A stretch of DNA of 37,662 nucleotides from a virus, in the IMG/VR virus record IMGVR_UViG_3300025828_000003, positions 1 to 37,662 of that record; one strand, 5' to 3'. Positions 13,027 to 24,000 of the stretch are shown in pieces; the stretch's first letter is position 1, and every line of letters starts with the position of its first letter. The notes under the pieces are model-generated. The model had not been told where the DNA came from. It was given only the letters and a program-made list of their open reading frames with translations, and made no database searches. The position numbers were made by a program, and so were the translations under genes.

Positions 13027-16000
13027 TCGAACACACCTTTAAGGGTCTTACCCACTACTGGAAGAGCGTATATTGTTTCATCTGGTAGTGGGTCTCCTTT
13101 AGTTGCTGCTTCACCCATATCTTTTAAGACAGCGGCAGGCAAAGTAGCACTAACAGGCGGGAATATATTAGTCAGCATAGCGTTTGCAGGGTCTTGCATA
13201 AACTTGGTGTAGCCATAATCGTTAGCACCCATAGCACCCAAGGTAAGTACTGAACCTATCTGATACAAAGCACCAACAGCAGCTTCTTCAGGGTTTGGTG
13301 CTTCTCCTTTCAACACTTGACGACCTTCGTTGACAACACCGAAACCACCACCAGAAATAACTAGGTACTTCATTGCGTTATTAAGTGCTTCTTTTTTGTT
13401 ACCTTGTTGCCACTCTCTAAAGATACGACGTTCCATTAGATCAAGCTGTTTGACAGCAAAACCTTTTAACATGTAAAAGATTCGTGCGTTAGGAGTTTTA
13501 AGTCCTGCTGAAGTCTGGGCTGCTGGGTTGATAGGCTGTAGCCTGAACAGATCAAACATCACAAGATCACGAACAAGTTCACTGTTAGTATCACCAGCAG
13601 CTATATCTCTTTTAAGTTGATCTAGTTCCGCCTTACTAAAAGTGTTAGCCCACTTACTATCAAACGACCCTCTAGCCATGTCTTGCTTGGCCTTGTTAAA
13701 AGAAGCACCCATGATCTTTGTCTTACCGAACTTATCAAGACCAGAAAAACCAGAAGCTTTCATAGACCATTCAAGTAAATCTTCACTGCCCTTAGCTAGT
13801 TTTTCTAGGAACTTAACTCCTGTTATAGAGCTATCACCTTTAGTAGACCGTCTAATAAACTCACCAAAGACCTGCCTAGCCAGACCAACATCATCAGCAG
13901 AAAGACGTATATTGTTTTTACCAAAGACAGACTTAAGTACGTTACCTACACCTAACTCAAAAGCAGCGTTGAATAAATCGTGTACGTTCATCAACGCACC
14001 GTAAGGGTTAGCAATAGTACCTACATATCCCAAGCTTCTAACAACTTCTAGCTCTTGAGACATACCCCTGTTAGCGTTAACGCCTAGGTCATCTAGTATT
14101 TCAATAGCGTTTTTAATTTGTAGATCAGAAAGACCTTCGCGTTCCATTGCTTCACGTATGATCTTCTCATCAAACAACTTAAAGGAATCGCTTTCAAGTT
14201 TAGCTGTTGCTTCTAAGGCAGTCATCTCACCTTTCTTGACTTTTTTCCTAAGACGCTTTGGCAGCTTATCAACATCTAACGCTACAGTAGGCATACCAGA
14301 TGTACGGAAACCTAACTGCTTACCTAGCTCCATACGTGTAAGAGTTTCTCTTTGCCAACGCCAATGAGAATCAAAGATGTTAGCGTACTCTAGCTCATCT
14401 CCGTCTAGCTTTGCTCGCTCCTCTTCCATAGACTTACGACTACGTTTCTTACTAGCTACGTCCTCTGCTTTACCAGCAGCTCTTGCCCTGTTGATACGCA
14501 AACTAACATCGTCATCTACATACTTTAACGCAGAGTGCAGCCACACATCTGACAAAACACCAGCAGTCACTTCTTTACGATAACGACCGTTAAACTCTAC
14601 GTTATCATCAAAGAACTTTTGCAGTCTTTCACCAGCACCTTTACCTATTTTAGCATCAGCGTATTTCTTAGCGGCTTGTAAAGATTTTGCTGCTGCTTTG
14701 GCCCCAATGTTTGTTGCATTAACAGCATCCAACATCAAGTCATTAAACTTAACGTCATCCGCTAAGTTTCTTAGACCTTCCATACCCTTCCACATTTCGT
14801 CTAGCTCAGACTGACCACGAACTACACGGTTCATTCCACGAATAATACGAGAAGAGAATGCTGGACCTACTACTGTTTCTGCTAAGGTAGCCAGTGGTGA
14901 TGCAAAACGCCGAAACTTAACAATGCTGCTTTGTGCTTCCGGTATTGTTCTTCCTTTATCTATAGATAGACGACCTGCTGCTAGGTCTAGCAAGTCTTCT
15001 CTAAAGGCGTTAAGCTGTGTAACATCATCAAAACCCCTGTTAGAATCTTTAATTAATTGCTTAACTCTTTTGTTCTTACCTACAACCTTAGCTGCCTGCT
15101 TACCACTAACACCCATCTCTTCTGCATAACGCATCAAACGAAGCATTGTGTTACCTAGTGCATTAGGATCAGTACCTTGTCGCCCTACTGCGTCAGCAAG
15201 AAACTCAGTCTCTCTAATAATTAACTGGTCAACAAGATCATCGTCCGTTAACTCTGCGGTTGGTCTGGTTATTTTTTGTCCAGACACGGCAGTCTGTAAC
15301 GCATCAACTTGTTGTGTGTGTAAGGTATCTGGATTTGTAGATGTTTTTACAAGATTAGGATTAAAAACAGAATCAATTATTTTACCTACACTACCACCTA
15401 CTAATGCGCTAGTGCTGCCTAAAATTAACCGTTCTTCTGCAGATTCTCCTGAAGCAAAACCGTATGTACCTGCCTCTATCGCACCTTGTTTAGGTAGGCT
15501 GACAATGCCTGCTCTGGTTAAAAGGGCTGTGCTTAAAAATGCTGAAGGAATAATACCAACCGTTTCTGCAGCTACAGCAGCGCCGGGATTAAGATAAGAA
15601 AACTCTTCCCTTTCCCTGTTAATCCTGTCTTTCTCAACAGAGTAAGAAGTGTCGTTTACCTTAGATGCGTATAAAGCCTCTAGTTCGTCTGCGGTTTGTA
15701 AAGATAAACCACCAGCTATTTCACGAAGAACCCCTATACCCTCTTCAGATTTAGAGTTTCTGTAGGCGTTTACTTTTTCTTTCAAGCTGTCAGACAAACC
15801 AGCCATTGCATCTTCTTGTTCAACAACGTCTGGTTTAGAAACTTCAGATAGTCTTTGATTCAATTCTGCAAAAGCATTAATCTTTGCCTTAAGAGATTCA
15901 GAAATGTCTACGTCTTTTAAAACACCACCTATATCTGAACGCTTTACATCACCTATACGTGGTCCTCTAGCTGCTTCAAATTCTTCACGGGTCATCCCGT

Positions 16001-16481
16001 AAGTACCCATAGGACTAATTTCTTTACGAACAGGGGCTAAAGTAGTATCGGGTTTGGCGACACTAGGTCTTTCAGGAATTGAAACAGACGGTAAAGATGG
16101 CTTTGACTGAGCCATTAAGTCAGTAAGGGTAACGTCAGGTTTATCAACGCTTACATCAGGAAGCTCTCTAGACTCTAAAGCATATCTAGCACGATCAACA
16201 ACTTGCTTAAACATGCTGGGAGTTTTATCAAAGTCCGTATCAAACTCATCACCGGGCTTGACAAAAAACTCTATCTTAGTAGCATCTTGCGGGGTAATGC
16301 CTAGTATCTTACCAACAGAAGCTTCGTCTGTTTTCAGTACAGCCGCTACCTCTTTTAAAGTAGCACCAGCATCTACTGCTTGACGCGCTAGTCTAGGTAT
16401 AGCTTTTTTAGGGTTCTTAAAATCTTCCCTATCATCTACATTAGAACTTTTAGGTTGTTTACTAACGGTTGCTTTAGCCAT
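13023..16481 (-). CDS. Large internal virion (ejection) protein, 1152 aa
   Basis: Last gene of the late arm. The N-terminal 300 residues are charged, disordered-looking and proline/serine containing, with a small helix-turn-helix-like segment (KEVAAVLKTDEASVGKILGI). A Gly/Ala-rich hydrophobic stretch follows near residues 300-370 (NPGAAVAAETVGIIPSAFLSTALL; GSTSALVGGSVGKIID), then a long helical body. No lytic transglycosylase motif is visible. Size, position at the end of the tail operon and the membrane-compatible stretch fit a podovirus internal core protein ejected into the host. The function is inferred from context. RBS: GAGGTTTCC upstream of ATG. Confidence 0.7.
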   Translation of the reverse strand: MAKATVSKQPKSSNVDDREDFKNPKKAIPRLARQAVDAGATLKEVAAVLKTDEASVGKILGITPQDATKIEFFVKPGDEFDTDFDKTPSMFKQVVDRARYALESRELPDVSVDKPDVTLTDLMAQSKPSLPSVSIPERPSVAKPDTTLAPVRKEISPMGTYGMTREEFEAARGPRIGDVKRSDIGGVLKDVDISESLKAKINAFAELNQRLSEVSKPDVVEQEDAMAGLSDSLKEKVNAYRNSKSEEGIGVLREIAGGLSLQTADELEALYASKVNDTSYSVEKDRINREREEFSYLNPGAAVAAETVGIIPSAFLSTALLTRAGIVSLPKQGAIEAGTYGFASGESAEERLILGSTSALVGGSVGKIIDSVFNPNLVKTSTNPDTLHTQQVDALQTAVSGQKITRPTAELTDDDLVDQLIIRETEFLADAVGRQGTDPNALGNTMLRLMRYAEEMGVSGKQAAKVVGKNKRVKQLIKDSNRGFDDVTQLNAFREDLLDLAAGRLSIDKGRTIPEAQSSIVKFRRFASPLATLAETVVGPAFSSRIIRGMNRVVRGQSELDEMWKGMEGLRNLADDVKFNDLMLDAVNATNIGAKAAAKSLQAAKKYADAKIGKGAGERLQKFFDDNVEFNGRYRKEVTAGVLSDVWLHSALKYVDDDVSLRINRARAAGKAEDVASKKRSRKSMEEERAKLDGDELEYANIFDSHWRWQRETLTRMELGKQLGFRTSGMPTVALDVDKLPKRLRKKVKKGEMTALEATAKLESDSFKLFDEKIIREAMEREGLSDLQIKNAIEILDDLGVNANRGMSQELEVVRSLGYVGTIANPYGALMNVHDLFNAAFELGVGNVLKSVFGKNNIRLSADDVGLARQVFGEFIRRSTKGDSSITGVKFLEKLAKGSEDLLEWSMKASGFSGLDKFGKTKIMGASFNKAKQDMARGSFDSKWANTFSKAELDQLKRDIAAGDTNSELVRDLVMFDLFRLQPINPAAQTSAGLKTPNARIFYMLKGFAVKQLDLMERRIFREWQQGNKKEALNNAMKYLVISGGGFGVVNEGRQVLKGEAPNPEEAAVGALYQIGSVLTLGAMGANDYGYTKFMQDPANAMLTNIFPPVSATLPAAVLKDMGEAATKGDPLPDETIYALPVVGKTLKGVFD
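13050..13093. repeat. Inverted repeat near the convergent gene ends
   Basis: ACCCACTAC (13050-13058) is the exact reverse complement of GTAGTGGGT (13085-13093), leaving a 26-base loop. It lies within the last codons of the 1152-residue virion gene, about 25 bases past the reductase stop. It could form an RNA hairpin in transcripts from either side. There is no T-run, so it is not a standard intrinsic terminator. It may be chance. Confidence 0.3.
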
Positions 16482-16488
16482 GGAAACC

Positions 16489-17601
16489 TCAGTATAAAGC
16501 TATGCCACCACCACCGGCGACAAGATTAGGATCAATAGGACCAGCACCTGTTAAAATACGTGCTTGAGACTCTGCTTGTTCTAATGTAAGTCCTTGCTCA
16601 TCCATTAAGTCTTTAACGATACTGTCAAATAGTTGTTGTTGCAGCCTTTCGTTTTCGTCAATAGCTTCTGATTGTTCCTGACCTTTTATTTTACGACGCA
16701 TACCAGACATAGCAAAGTCAATTAATTCTGTCTTGCCTTTGATACCCTGTTTAATGCCTAATGCCATTTGTTCTTGAAAAACTTCTACCTCATCTTCTGT
16801 ACCGCTGCCTGTTAAAAAATCATGAATGTCGCGGTTGCCCATCCAGTCTTGCCAGAAATGAGTATTAGAACCTGCGTTTATAAGATCTTCTGTAATTATC
16901 CTTGCTTGTCTGTCATACTCTTCGTCAGAATACATAGCGTCTGTTTTTTGTTTCTGATCAGCATCAACAGCTTTAACAACAGCAGACACAGCAGCCTTTC
17001 TTTCAAAAGTAGATTTAGGTTCCGTTGAGTTAAGTGTGTCGATGTGTTGCTGAAGCGACGGGACTTTTTCCAATAAATCAGGATTGTTATTAACATAGTC
17101 TGCATAATATCCTGTTAATTCCATCGCACTTTTAGAAGCCGCTGCACTTTCTTGTTGCTCTCTTTTTAGATTAGCCTCTTTTAAAATATCGTCACGCAAC
17201 CTTGGAGGAATAACTATTTCTTCTTCTCCTACTTTTAAAGTAGTAGGCACTTCTGTTTGTTGATTTGCTAACATACCGTTAGAAACAAAATCAATTATTT
17301 TTTTATCGTCTCTTACTTGTATTTTAGCTGCTCTTTCGGCTTGATTAAAAGTATACTGGTCTCTACTAGCTGTTAATCTAGCAGCTTCGTCGTACTTACC
17401 AGCTTTGTTTAACTTATCAATAGCAAAGTTAAATCTTTGCGTAGGGTCCATAGCAGCAAGTTGTTGTTGCTCTGCTTGTTGCTGCTGTTGTTGCATACGA
17501 AGAGCAGGAGCCTGACCAATACCACGCGCAGCAGTAAACAAACCCTCTTGATAAGAAGGCTGTAACAGACCCTGTAAGAATGTTTGTGAAAACTTAGCCA
17601 T
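16489..17601 (-). CDS. Putative internal virion protein, Gln-rich, 370 aa
   Basis: Begins MAKFSQTFLQGLLQPSYQEG and carries a poly-Gln tract (residues about 37-48), then a long charged helical region with coiled-coil character. It ends in a Gly-rich tail (VAGGGGIALY). Mid-sized Gln/Ala-rich proteins of this type lie beside the large ejection protein in podoviruses. I know no catalytic motif in it. It is followed after seven bases by the 1152-residue gene and preceded after two bases by another virion gene, so the three are probably made together. Confidence 0.7.
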   Translation of the reverse strand: MAKFSQTFLQGLLQPSYQEGLFTAARGIGQAPALRMQQQQQQAEQQQLAAMDPTQRFNFAIDKLNKAGKYDEAARLTASRDQYTFNQAERAAKIQVRDDKKIIDFVSNGMLANQQTEVPTTLKVGEEEIVIPPRLRDDILKEANLKREQQESAAASKSAMELTGYYADYVNNNPDLLEKVPSLQQHIDTLNSTEPKSTFERKAAVSAVVKAVDADQKQKTDAMYSDEEYDRQARIITEDLINAGSNTHFWQDWMGNRDIHDFLTGSGTEDEVEVFQEQMALGIKQGIKGKTELIDFAMSGMRRKIKGQEQSEAIDENERLQQQLFDSIVKDLMDEQGLTLEQAESQARILTGAGPIDPNLVAGGGGIALY

Positions 17602-17603
17602 GA

Positions 17604-18881
17604 TTAATCCCTTCCAAATATGTTACCGAACAATCCGCCAAGACCGCTACCAACACCTTCTATAATTTCACCTATATTACCAAAACCGCCCGGATCAATA
17701 ACAGTACCGGACTTAGTAACCTGCGGTGTAAACAAACCAGCAAGAATGTTAGATCCTATGCCGCCTAGTAAGTTAGCACGTGCTTGCTCTGCCAACAATC
17801 TAGACTCAATACCAGACAACGCAGTCTCACCAAAGAGTCCTGTACCGTACAACTGAGCTTGTTGCTGTAGCTCTGCCATGCGCTGTGCTGGTTGCGCTGC
17901 TGCTAACAGCTGTGCCTGCGGTAGATAGCTTGCACCAAGGAACTGCTGTCCTAGTCCTGCTTGTTGTGCCTGCTCTGCCTGAGCCTGCTGCATAGCGCCT
18001 AGCATGGCTCTGTTACGGGCTTCTTCTTGCGCTGTAGCCATAGCCAGCATTTCAGGAGTAGCACCACCGTAGGCAGCAGAGCTAACACCAAGTCTACCTT
18101 GCCCTGCTAAACGCTCTTCAAGTGCTAGACGTTGACGTTCCTCTTCAGGACGTTGTGCTGCTCGCATACGCTCAAAGATAGCCTGCTCACGTGTTGCTGT
18201 AGGCATCTGTGCTTGACCGAAGAAGTCACCTGCACCGCCAAACAACTGTTGTTGCATAGCTTGCTCTTGAGGTGATAACGTCATACCTACTTCAAGACCG
18301 CCTGTAGTTGGTTGTTGCTGAGTAAGTCGTTCTTGATTCATTATTGAGCGTTTTAATTGTTGCATTGCGTCTTGTTCTGCGGCAAATCTTGCTCCGCCTT
18401 GAGGTATCATTGGACTTGCGTCATAAGACCTTATAGCGTTTTGAAGAAGGCTGTCATATTGCGATTTTAAGGCAGGATCTGTTTGCATCATTTGCGGCAA
18501 ATCTTGAAGTAACTGATCGCCTCTTGACATAACGCCTGAACCCACGCCACCTAAAGGAGGTAACGCCATTGATGGAGGTGCTGTTGGGCTAGGAGCAAAA
18601 CCACCGGGACTTGTTACTGGCATTGTTGGTTGACCACCCATACGTGTAGTAAACATAGCACCTGTAGGAGTAGTCACCGTAAACGGTTTAAACTGTGACC
18701 CAGCAAGACCACGCTCTGCAAGCCCCATTGCTGCCGCTTCAGCCTCACGACCAACATCACTTAGCCTGTCATAAGCCTCACCTGTTAACAATGTACCTGC
18801 AATGGCAGGAATTGCTGGTGATAAAGCAGAACCTATGTCCTGTATATTCCCAAAAATATCACTAAAAAATCCATTACTCAT
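17604..18881 (-). CDS. Putative internal virion protein, Ala/Gln-rich, 425 aa
   Basis: The start MSNGFFSDIFGNIQDIGSALSPAIPAIAGTLLTGEAYDRL resembles the amphipathic, membrane-active N-termini of podovirus ejection proteins. The centre is Pro/Gly/Met-rich (GGVGSGVM and similar), then a long Gln/Ala helix (QAQAEQAQQAGLGQQF region), then a Gly-rich C-terminus (GEIIEGVGSGLGGLFGNIF). Start and stop overlap neighbours (ATGA at 18878-18881). No enzyme domain is seen. Role in the internal core or DNA ejection is inferred from order and composition. Confidence 0.7.
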   Translation of the reverse strand: MSNGFFSDIFGNIQDIGSALSPAIPAIAGTLLTGEAYDRLSDVGREAEAAAMGLAERGLAGSQFKPFTVTTPTGAMFTTRMGGQPTMPVTSPGGFAPSPTAPPSMALPPLGGVGSGVMSRGDQLLQDLPQMMQTDPALKSQYDSLLQNAIRSYDASPMIPQGGARFAAEQDAMQQLKRSIMNQERLTQQQPTTGGLEVGMTLSPQEQAMQQQLFGGAGDFFGQAQMPTATREQAIFERMRAAQRPEEERQRLALEERLAGQGRLGVSSAAYGGATPEMLAMATAQEEARNRAMLGAMQQAQAEQAQQAGLGQQFLGASYLPQAQLLAAAQPAQRMAELQQQAQLYGTGLFGETALSGIESRLLAEQARANLLGGIGSNILAGLFTPQVTKSGTVIDPGGFGNIGEIIEGVGSGLGGLFGNIFGRD

Positions 18882-20401
18882 AGCAGTTTACCTATCAAAG
18901 CCATTACGTTAATCTCCTGAAGTGACAGTGGTGAGCCATCTATCTCTGACTCTAGACCTACCTGCACACTTGTTCCATATCCGGTGGTGTTGAGGCTACG
19001 CTGGTTTGTTAGCTGACCACCTGTAAATTCTACTGTTGTATACTCACTTTCACCGTAGAACCCAGTTATCTGCGTACCTACCGTAAACTCTGTTGTTGCG
19101 TATGTTGTATCAAAATCATAAGCCCACTTCATAAATACAACTGAGTTGTTTGCACCAACCAGTGTAGGCTTTAGCTTCTTTAATATTTTAATTCTAGCAC
19201 TATCACCAAATGTCAAGCTTGGACTGTAGTATTTAAATCTGTAACCACTGCCGTTATCGCTGTAACCTGTATACGTACTGATACCGTTAGTTGTACCTAC
19301 GTGTAGCGTACCGTCTTCTAATCGTGTGTACGATGTAAACTTAGTTGACGGCCAACGAGTCACACGGTATGATCCATTCTCTAACGTACCTCGTACATCG
19401 AAACAATACGTTACATCCTGACCTGTAAAGGTTAACAGGTAGAATCCTTCTTCTGGGCTGTATACCGATCTAAAGAACTGTGTCTCGTTCTGCAGTGCAG
19501 CAATAATATCTTTTGTAATGTTGCCGGACAAGCTGCTGATAGGCATTGACTTTTCTTGTATTGTTCTACCAAAGCTCTTAAGTCCCGTGTGTGACAAGAA
19601 CAACACGTCTGTACCAGTGTACTGCACAGTGTCCCTGTTGACGCAACCAATGCCTGCTACGGTATCTGACAAAGTCATAGAAGCAGGAGAAGTAGCACCG
19701 TCGTACACAATGATGCTGTGCTTACCAAAGATAATTAACAGACCGTTGTGTGCTGCTAAAGCTACAATCTCGTCGTAACCGTCAGGCCATACCTTGGACA
19801 CGTCAATGTTTCCGCTAGAGCCTCCTGACCATGCTGCTCCGTCTAACAAATCAGACCAATAGATAGTGGACTTGTTAGTACTAAAGTCCGCAGTCCACAA
19901 ACGGCCATACGCCGCTAACACCTCATGACCGTACATAGTACTAGCAACGCCAGTAGCATGAGGATGACTTGACAGTGCTTCTACAGACCCTACGTGATTA
20001 GAGTAAACCAAAGGCTCATAACCACGTTGAAAGAAAAACAAATGGTCATTAAAGTTAACAATCTTCCAGTCGTTAGCGCTAATTGAGTAACCACCGGGAG
20101 TCTCGTCTACTAGTGTAGTTGTGCCGCTGATAATCTTGTTGTTACCAACAGAGAATATCTTGGTGTTTCCTGCGTCGTCCCTATATTCTTTGATGCTGTA
20201 CAAAGAATCAGTACCAAGTACAGTCTTGTTTGTTGTTACAACAGTGTGGCCCTTACGTGCAGCAATACGACCACGTTTGTCAATCACGGCGTTGTCTGCA
20301 ATCTCTGCAAACGACGGATCTTGAGCCAACGGCGAGTCTTCGGTGTTAACACCTTTGAATGCCGGAGCTACAAGATTAATACTCTTAAGTTCTTGAGCCA
20401 T
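18878..20401 (-). CDS. Putative tail protein (tail tube / stabilisation type), 507 aa
   Basis: The ATG at 20401 (MAQELKSINLVAPAFKGVNTEDSP) is preferred to an open extension reaching 20530, because it starts one base after the previous stop. The protein is beta-rich throughout with repeated aromatic-turn motifs (IYWSDLLDGAAWSGG; IIFGKHSIIVYDG; GTLHVGTTNG), suggestive of a beta-propeller or tail-tube fold. Long beta proteins starting in this fashion follow the small adaptor in podovirus tail modules, like T7 tail tubular protein B or P22 needle/stabilisation proteins. The exact homology is uncertain. Confidence 0.72.
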   Translation of the reverse strand: MAQELKSINLVAPAFKGVNTEDSPLAQDPSFAEIADNAVIDKRGRIAARKGHTVVTTNKTVLGTDSLYSIKEYRDDAGNTKIFSVGNNKIISGTTTLVDETPGGYSISANDWKIVNFNDHLFFFQRGYEPLVYSNHVGSVEALSSHPHATGVASTMYGHEVLAAYGRLWTADFSTNKSTIYWSDLLDGAAWSGGSSGNIDVSKVWPDGYDEIVALAAHNGLLIIFGKHSIIVYDGATSPASMTLSDTVAGIGCVNRDTVQYTGTDVLFLSHTGLKSFGRTIQEKSMPISSLSGNITKDIIAALQNETQFFRSVYSPEEGFYLLTFTGQDVTYCFDVRGTLENGSYRVTRWPSTKFTSYTRLEDGTLHVGTTNGISTYTGYSDNGSGYRFKYYSPSLTFGDSARIKILKKLKPTLVGANNSVVFMKWAYDFDTTYATTEFTVGTQITGFYGESEYTTVEFTGGQLTNQRSLNTTGYGTSVQVGLESEIDGSPLSLQEINVMALIGKLL

Positions 20402-20402
20402 A

Positions 20403-21050
20403 TCAGATAGTCCTAAATACCATCTCTTCAGGGTGCTTTGCTGCGTCAATAGCAATAGCGTCAGACAAGTACTGGTTAGCAATAGTAAAGTACTCAGCAG
20501 TAGACGTACCGCCTGTCTCACCACGTTCACGTGCCAACAACGCTACAGCAAGGTGTATTACTGGCATAGCAGGAATAAGCAACTCATCAGTGTTAGCACT
20601 CAAATCTGCTTGTCGCTTAACAGTGTCTACACGAATACTGTACACACTGTCTGGTGTTGGGCCTACAAGGATCTGTGTGTCGCCATTAGAGTCCAACCCG
20701 TTGTACGTGTAGTACCGTGGTGTGCCTTCTGCTGCACTGCTAATGTACAATTGCTCGTTAAACCAGTCTTTAGTTTGATACTCCATAAAACAGTTTTCAG
20801 TATCGTTGAGCATTGACATAACTTTAATATTGTCACCACCACCTGTCAGCGAGTATGTATTGTCTGACGCAGTAGTAGATATTGTTATAGTCTCACGCAA
20901 CGCAGACCAATCAGCTGCCTGACCTACCAGTGTCTTAGCATCATTAATAAAGTCACCTACCATTTTAACGTAGGTTGTACTGGTAACAGACGATGTTTCC
21001 TCTTCACGAAGTCTGCGTAGTACACTGTTCATAAGGTTAAGATATGTCAT
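20403..21050 (-). CDS. Putative head-tail adaptor / tail tubular protein A-like, 215 aa
   Basis: Begins MTYLNLMNSVLRRLREEET and continues with a helical segment (FINDAKTLVGQAADWSALRE), then beta strands and a conserved-looking WF-x-YISS and TPRYYTYNG block. It ends with a helix over a predicted interface (YFTIANQYLSDAIAIDAAKHPEE). This layout matches connector proteins placed before the larger tail tube protein (T7 gp11 or P22 gp4 class). It overlaps the giant coiled-coil gene by four bases (ATGA) and is followed by the 507-residue protein one base later. Confidence 0.75.
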   Translation of the reverse strand: MTYLNLMNSVLRRLREEETSSVTSTTYVKMVGDFINDAKTLVGQAADWSALRETITISTTASDNTYSLTGGGDNIKVMSMLNDTENCFMEYQTKDWFNEQLYISSAAEGTPRYYTYNGLDSNGDTQILVGPTPDSVYSIRVDTVKRQADLSANTDELLIPAMPVIHLAVALLARERGETGGTSTAEYFTIANQYLSDAIAIDAAKHPEEMVFRTI

Positions 21051-24000
21051 ACCAGCATTCCTGTTTGTCTGCCAATAAATTTATTAAGTTCGCTCAAAGC
21101 GTCTGTTTGTTTTTGTGGAGCAAGTGCTATAGGTGTTAAAGGTTGGAATGGGCTAAGACCTTTAAGGAACGGATCAAACTCTACAGGCTGTCGTGGCATT
21201 GCTGCTGCAATCTCTTGCGCTGTTGGTTGTGCCGATGCAAGACCTAACAAACCTACGCCTAATGCTTGACCAAGGCCTGTAATACCTTCACCAAGACCTG
21301 TTACTTGTTCTTCTAAACCAGATACTTGTTGTTGTACTACATCAAACTGCTCACCAAACTGAGACTGTAGACCACCTTCAACTTCTGCAAGTTGTTGTAG
21401 CACACCAGATTCTACGCCTGTGATTTGTGACAACAAATTAGCTTCAGTATCTGATAAACTTGTAGCAAATCCTTGCTCTGCTTCTTCAAGACGTTCTGTT
21501 AGTGACTGCTCAGTTTGCTGTGTTGTTTCTTCAATAAGCTCTCGTAATGCTGCATCTTGAGTTAACATGCCTTCACTAAGAGCGTTTAAGTTAACACCAA
21601 CACGTAGACTTAATTCATCAATACTGAGACCTAGCTCTTCATAACGCTGTCTACTTGCTTCATCTAGTTCCTCAATGCGACCACCAGCACGTATAACATC
21701 CTCAGCAACACGCGCTACATCTGAAGTAAGCGTGCCTAGTTGACCGCCAAGAGCAGCACGTTCTTCAGCAGCAATGTCAAGTTGTTCGCCTGTCTGTTGC
21801 TCATAGGCGTCAATTCGATCAGTTAGACGTTCATTAATGCCTTCTATTTGAGCAGCAGTTTCACCTCTAACGCCTGTAATCTGCTCTGTAAGTTGATCAC
21901 TAAGCCCTTGATTACGTGCAATAGCAGCAGCTTCAGAAGCAGACAACGTTGCTAAAAACTCTGATCTAAGTCCTGTAAGTTCTTCTAACTGTTGTGCAGT
22001 ATTAGCATCAATACGTTCTTCAAGACCTGTTATCTGTTGTCCTAAACGAGATTCTACATCAGTTATATCTACACCTAATGTGTTTAACTGCTGTTGTAAA
22101 CCTCCAGTTTGAGCAGATATTTCTCTAAGAAGTTCTGCATCACCGCCTGTTATTTCAGCTAACAATCGCGCTTCGGCTTCAGTAAGTTGCCTAGCTTGTC
22201 CTTGTGCTTGGGCTTCTAATGCGTCTTGCAGACTTGCTTCTACGTCACGTACTTCACCACGAACACCTGCAATAGATGTTTCTAGTTGTGTTTGTACTTG
22301 ACCTAAATCAGTACCTAACTCGTTAAGTCTTGTATTTAGACCACCTTCAACTGTAGATAGTTGTTGCAAAACACCTGCTTCAACACCTGTTATTTCTGAT
22401 AACAACCGTGCTTCTGCTTCTGTTAACTCTCTTGTTTGTCCCTGCTGTGCTGCTTCAATAGCGTCTCTAAGACTGCTTTCTACTCCTGCAATTTCTTCTC
22501 GTACAACACCAAACTCTTCCTCAGCGTATTCTTGTAAAGCATCGGTAGCTTCTTCTGCACTTAAAAGACCTTGCTCAAGACGATCAAAATCAACACCAAA
22601 TTCTTCAGCTAAACTATCTACTGTTATATCAAGTTCATCAAAACGTTCTTGTGAAGCAGCATCTAAGTTTTCAACTAAACCGCCTACTTCAATTAAATCT
22701 TGAGCTAACTCGTATCGTTCTTGTTGAGCCTCTGTTAAACCAGCCTGTAATTCTTCACGAACAACGCCCAACTCTTGCTCAGTATATTCACGTAATGCGT
22801 CAGTAGCTTGTGCTTGTGATATTTGACCATCACGTAGTTCTTGAATATCAACATTAGTACCAGCAAAAAGTTCTTCTACAGTTTGATTTGTAGCTTCAAA
22901 TCTGTCGCGCATTTCTTCGCTAAGGTTTTCAATGTTACCATTAGCTGCAATCCAAGCTTCCATTAACTCTTGGCGTTCTTGTTGAGCCTCTGTTAAACCA
23001 GCTGCAAGCTCTTCTCGTACAGCGCCAAACTCTTGTTGAGTATACTCACGTAGCGCATTAGTAGCTTCTTCTTGACTAAGCTGTCCTGAACGTAACTCAT
23101 CAATGTCAACACCAGTACCTTCAAACATCTCTTGCATTGTTTGATTTGATTGTGCAAGTAAGTCACGCATCTCTTGACTAAGCTCTGTAGTCTGACCACG
23201 TGCTTCAACAATAGCTTCCATAAGACGCTGACGATCTTGTTCTGCTTGAGTAAACCCTGCTTCTTGACTGGCTCTTATGTCTTCACGTTCTGTCGCAGCT
23301 TGTTGCAGTCCTTCTTCTAGACCACTAACGTTCTCTGCAAGATCGCTTACAACTTCATTAACACCACCAAGGTCTTCAATAATCTGTTGTTGATTAGAAT
23401 CTAACTCTTCTATTTGACCACCTTGACGAACAAACTCTTGCAGTGTTTCTTGTTGTTGTTCTGTTAAAGTACCTATTGCAGTTTGTATACCTGCTGTTTC
23501 TAAGTCTTGGTCTTCAAGAGATTCTAGTACAGGCTGTATGTATTCATCTAACAATTCACGTACAACGCTGTCTTCAAAACCTGTAGCTTCTTGTGTTGTA
23601 TCAGCAAGTATGTCTTCTTCTGGCAATTCTTCATAACGACTTAACTCTTGCTCTAAAGACTCTCTAACTTCTGGATCTTCTTCTCTTTCGATTGCCTCGC
23701 GTAACTGATCTATAAAGCTAACATCAGACGGTTCAAAGTTTAAGTTTCCAGTAGCACTAGCTCCTATACCGCTTCTTGTTGAATTAAAAACAGAATCTAC
23801 GGCGTTTACCGTTGCCTGAGTAGCATCATATAACCAGTCAGGAACTTCAGGCATAACGGAAGCTATTTGTGAAACTATAGTTTGTCCTTCTTGTATTATT
23901 GCTCCTGTCTCAGAAGATAATGCAAACCAAACGCTAGAATCTACTCCGGTTGACTCAATAATATTTCCGGCAGCGTCTCTAACAACTTGACCAAGAACAT

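Noticed and set aside
15148-15597. 149-codon plus-strand frame inside the large internal virion gene
   Set aside because: Ser/Leu-rich shadow of the long minus-strand gene, with no ribosome site and no convincing domain. The same holds for other frames antisense to the long late genes.
22490-23130. CRISPR-like or satellite repeats near 22.5-23.1 kb
   Set aside because: The repeats are about 252 bp, in frame and divergent, and they encode the 84-residue coiled-coil units; there are no short repeat-spacer units.
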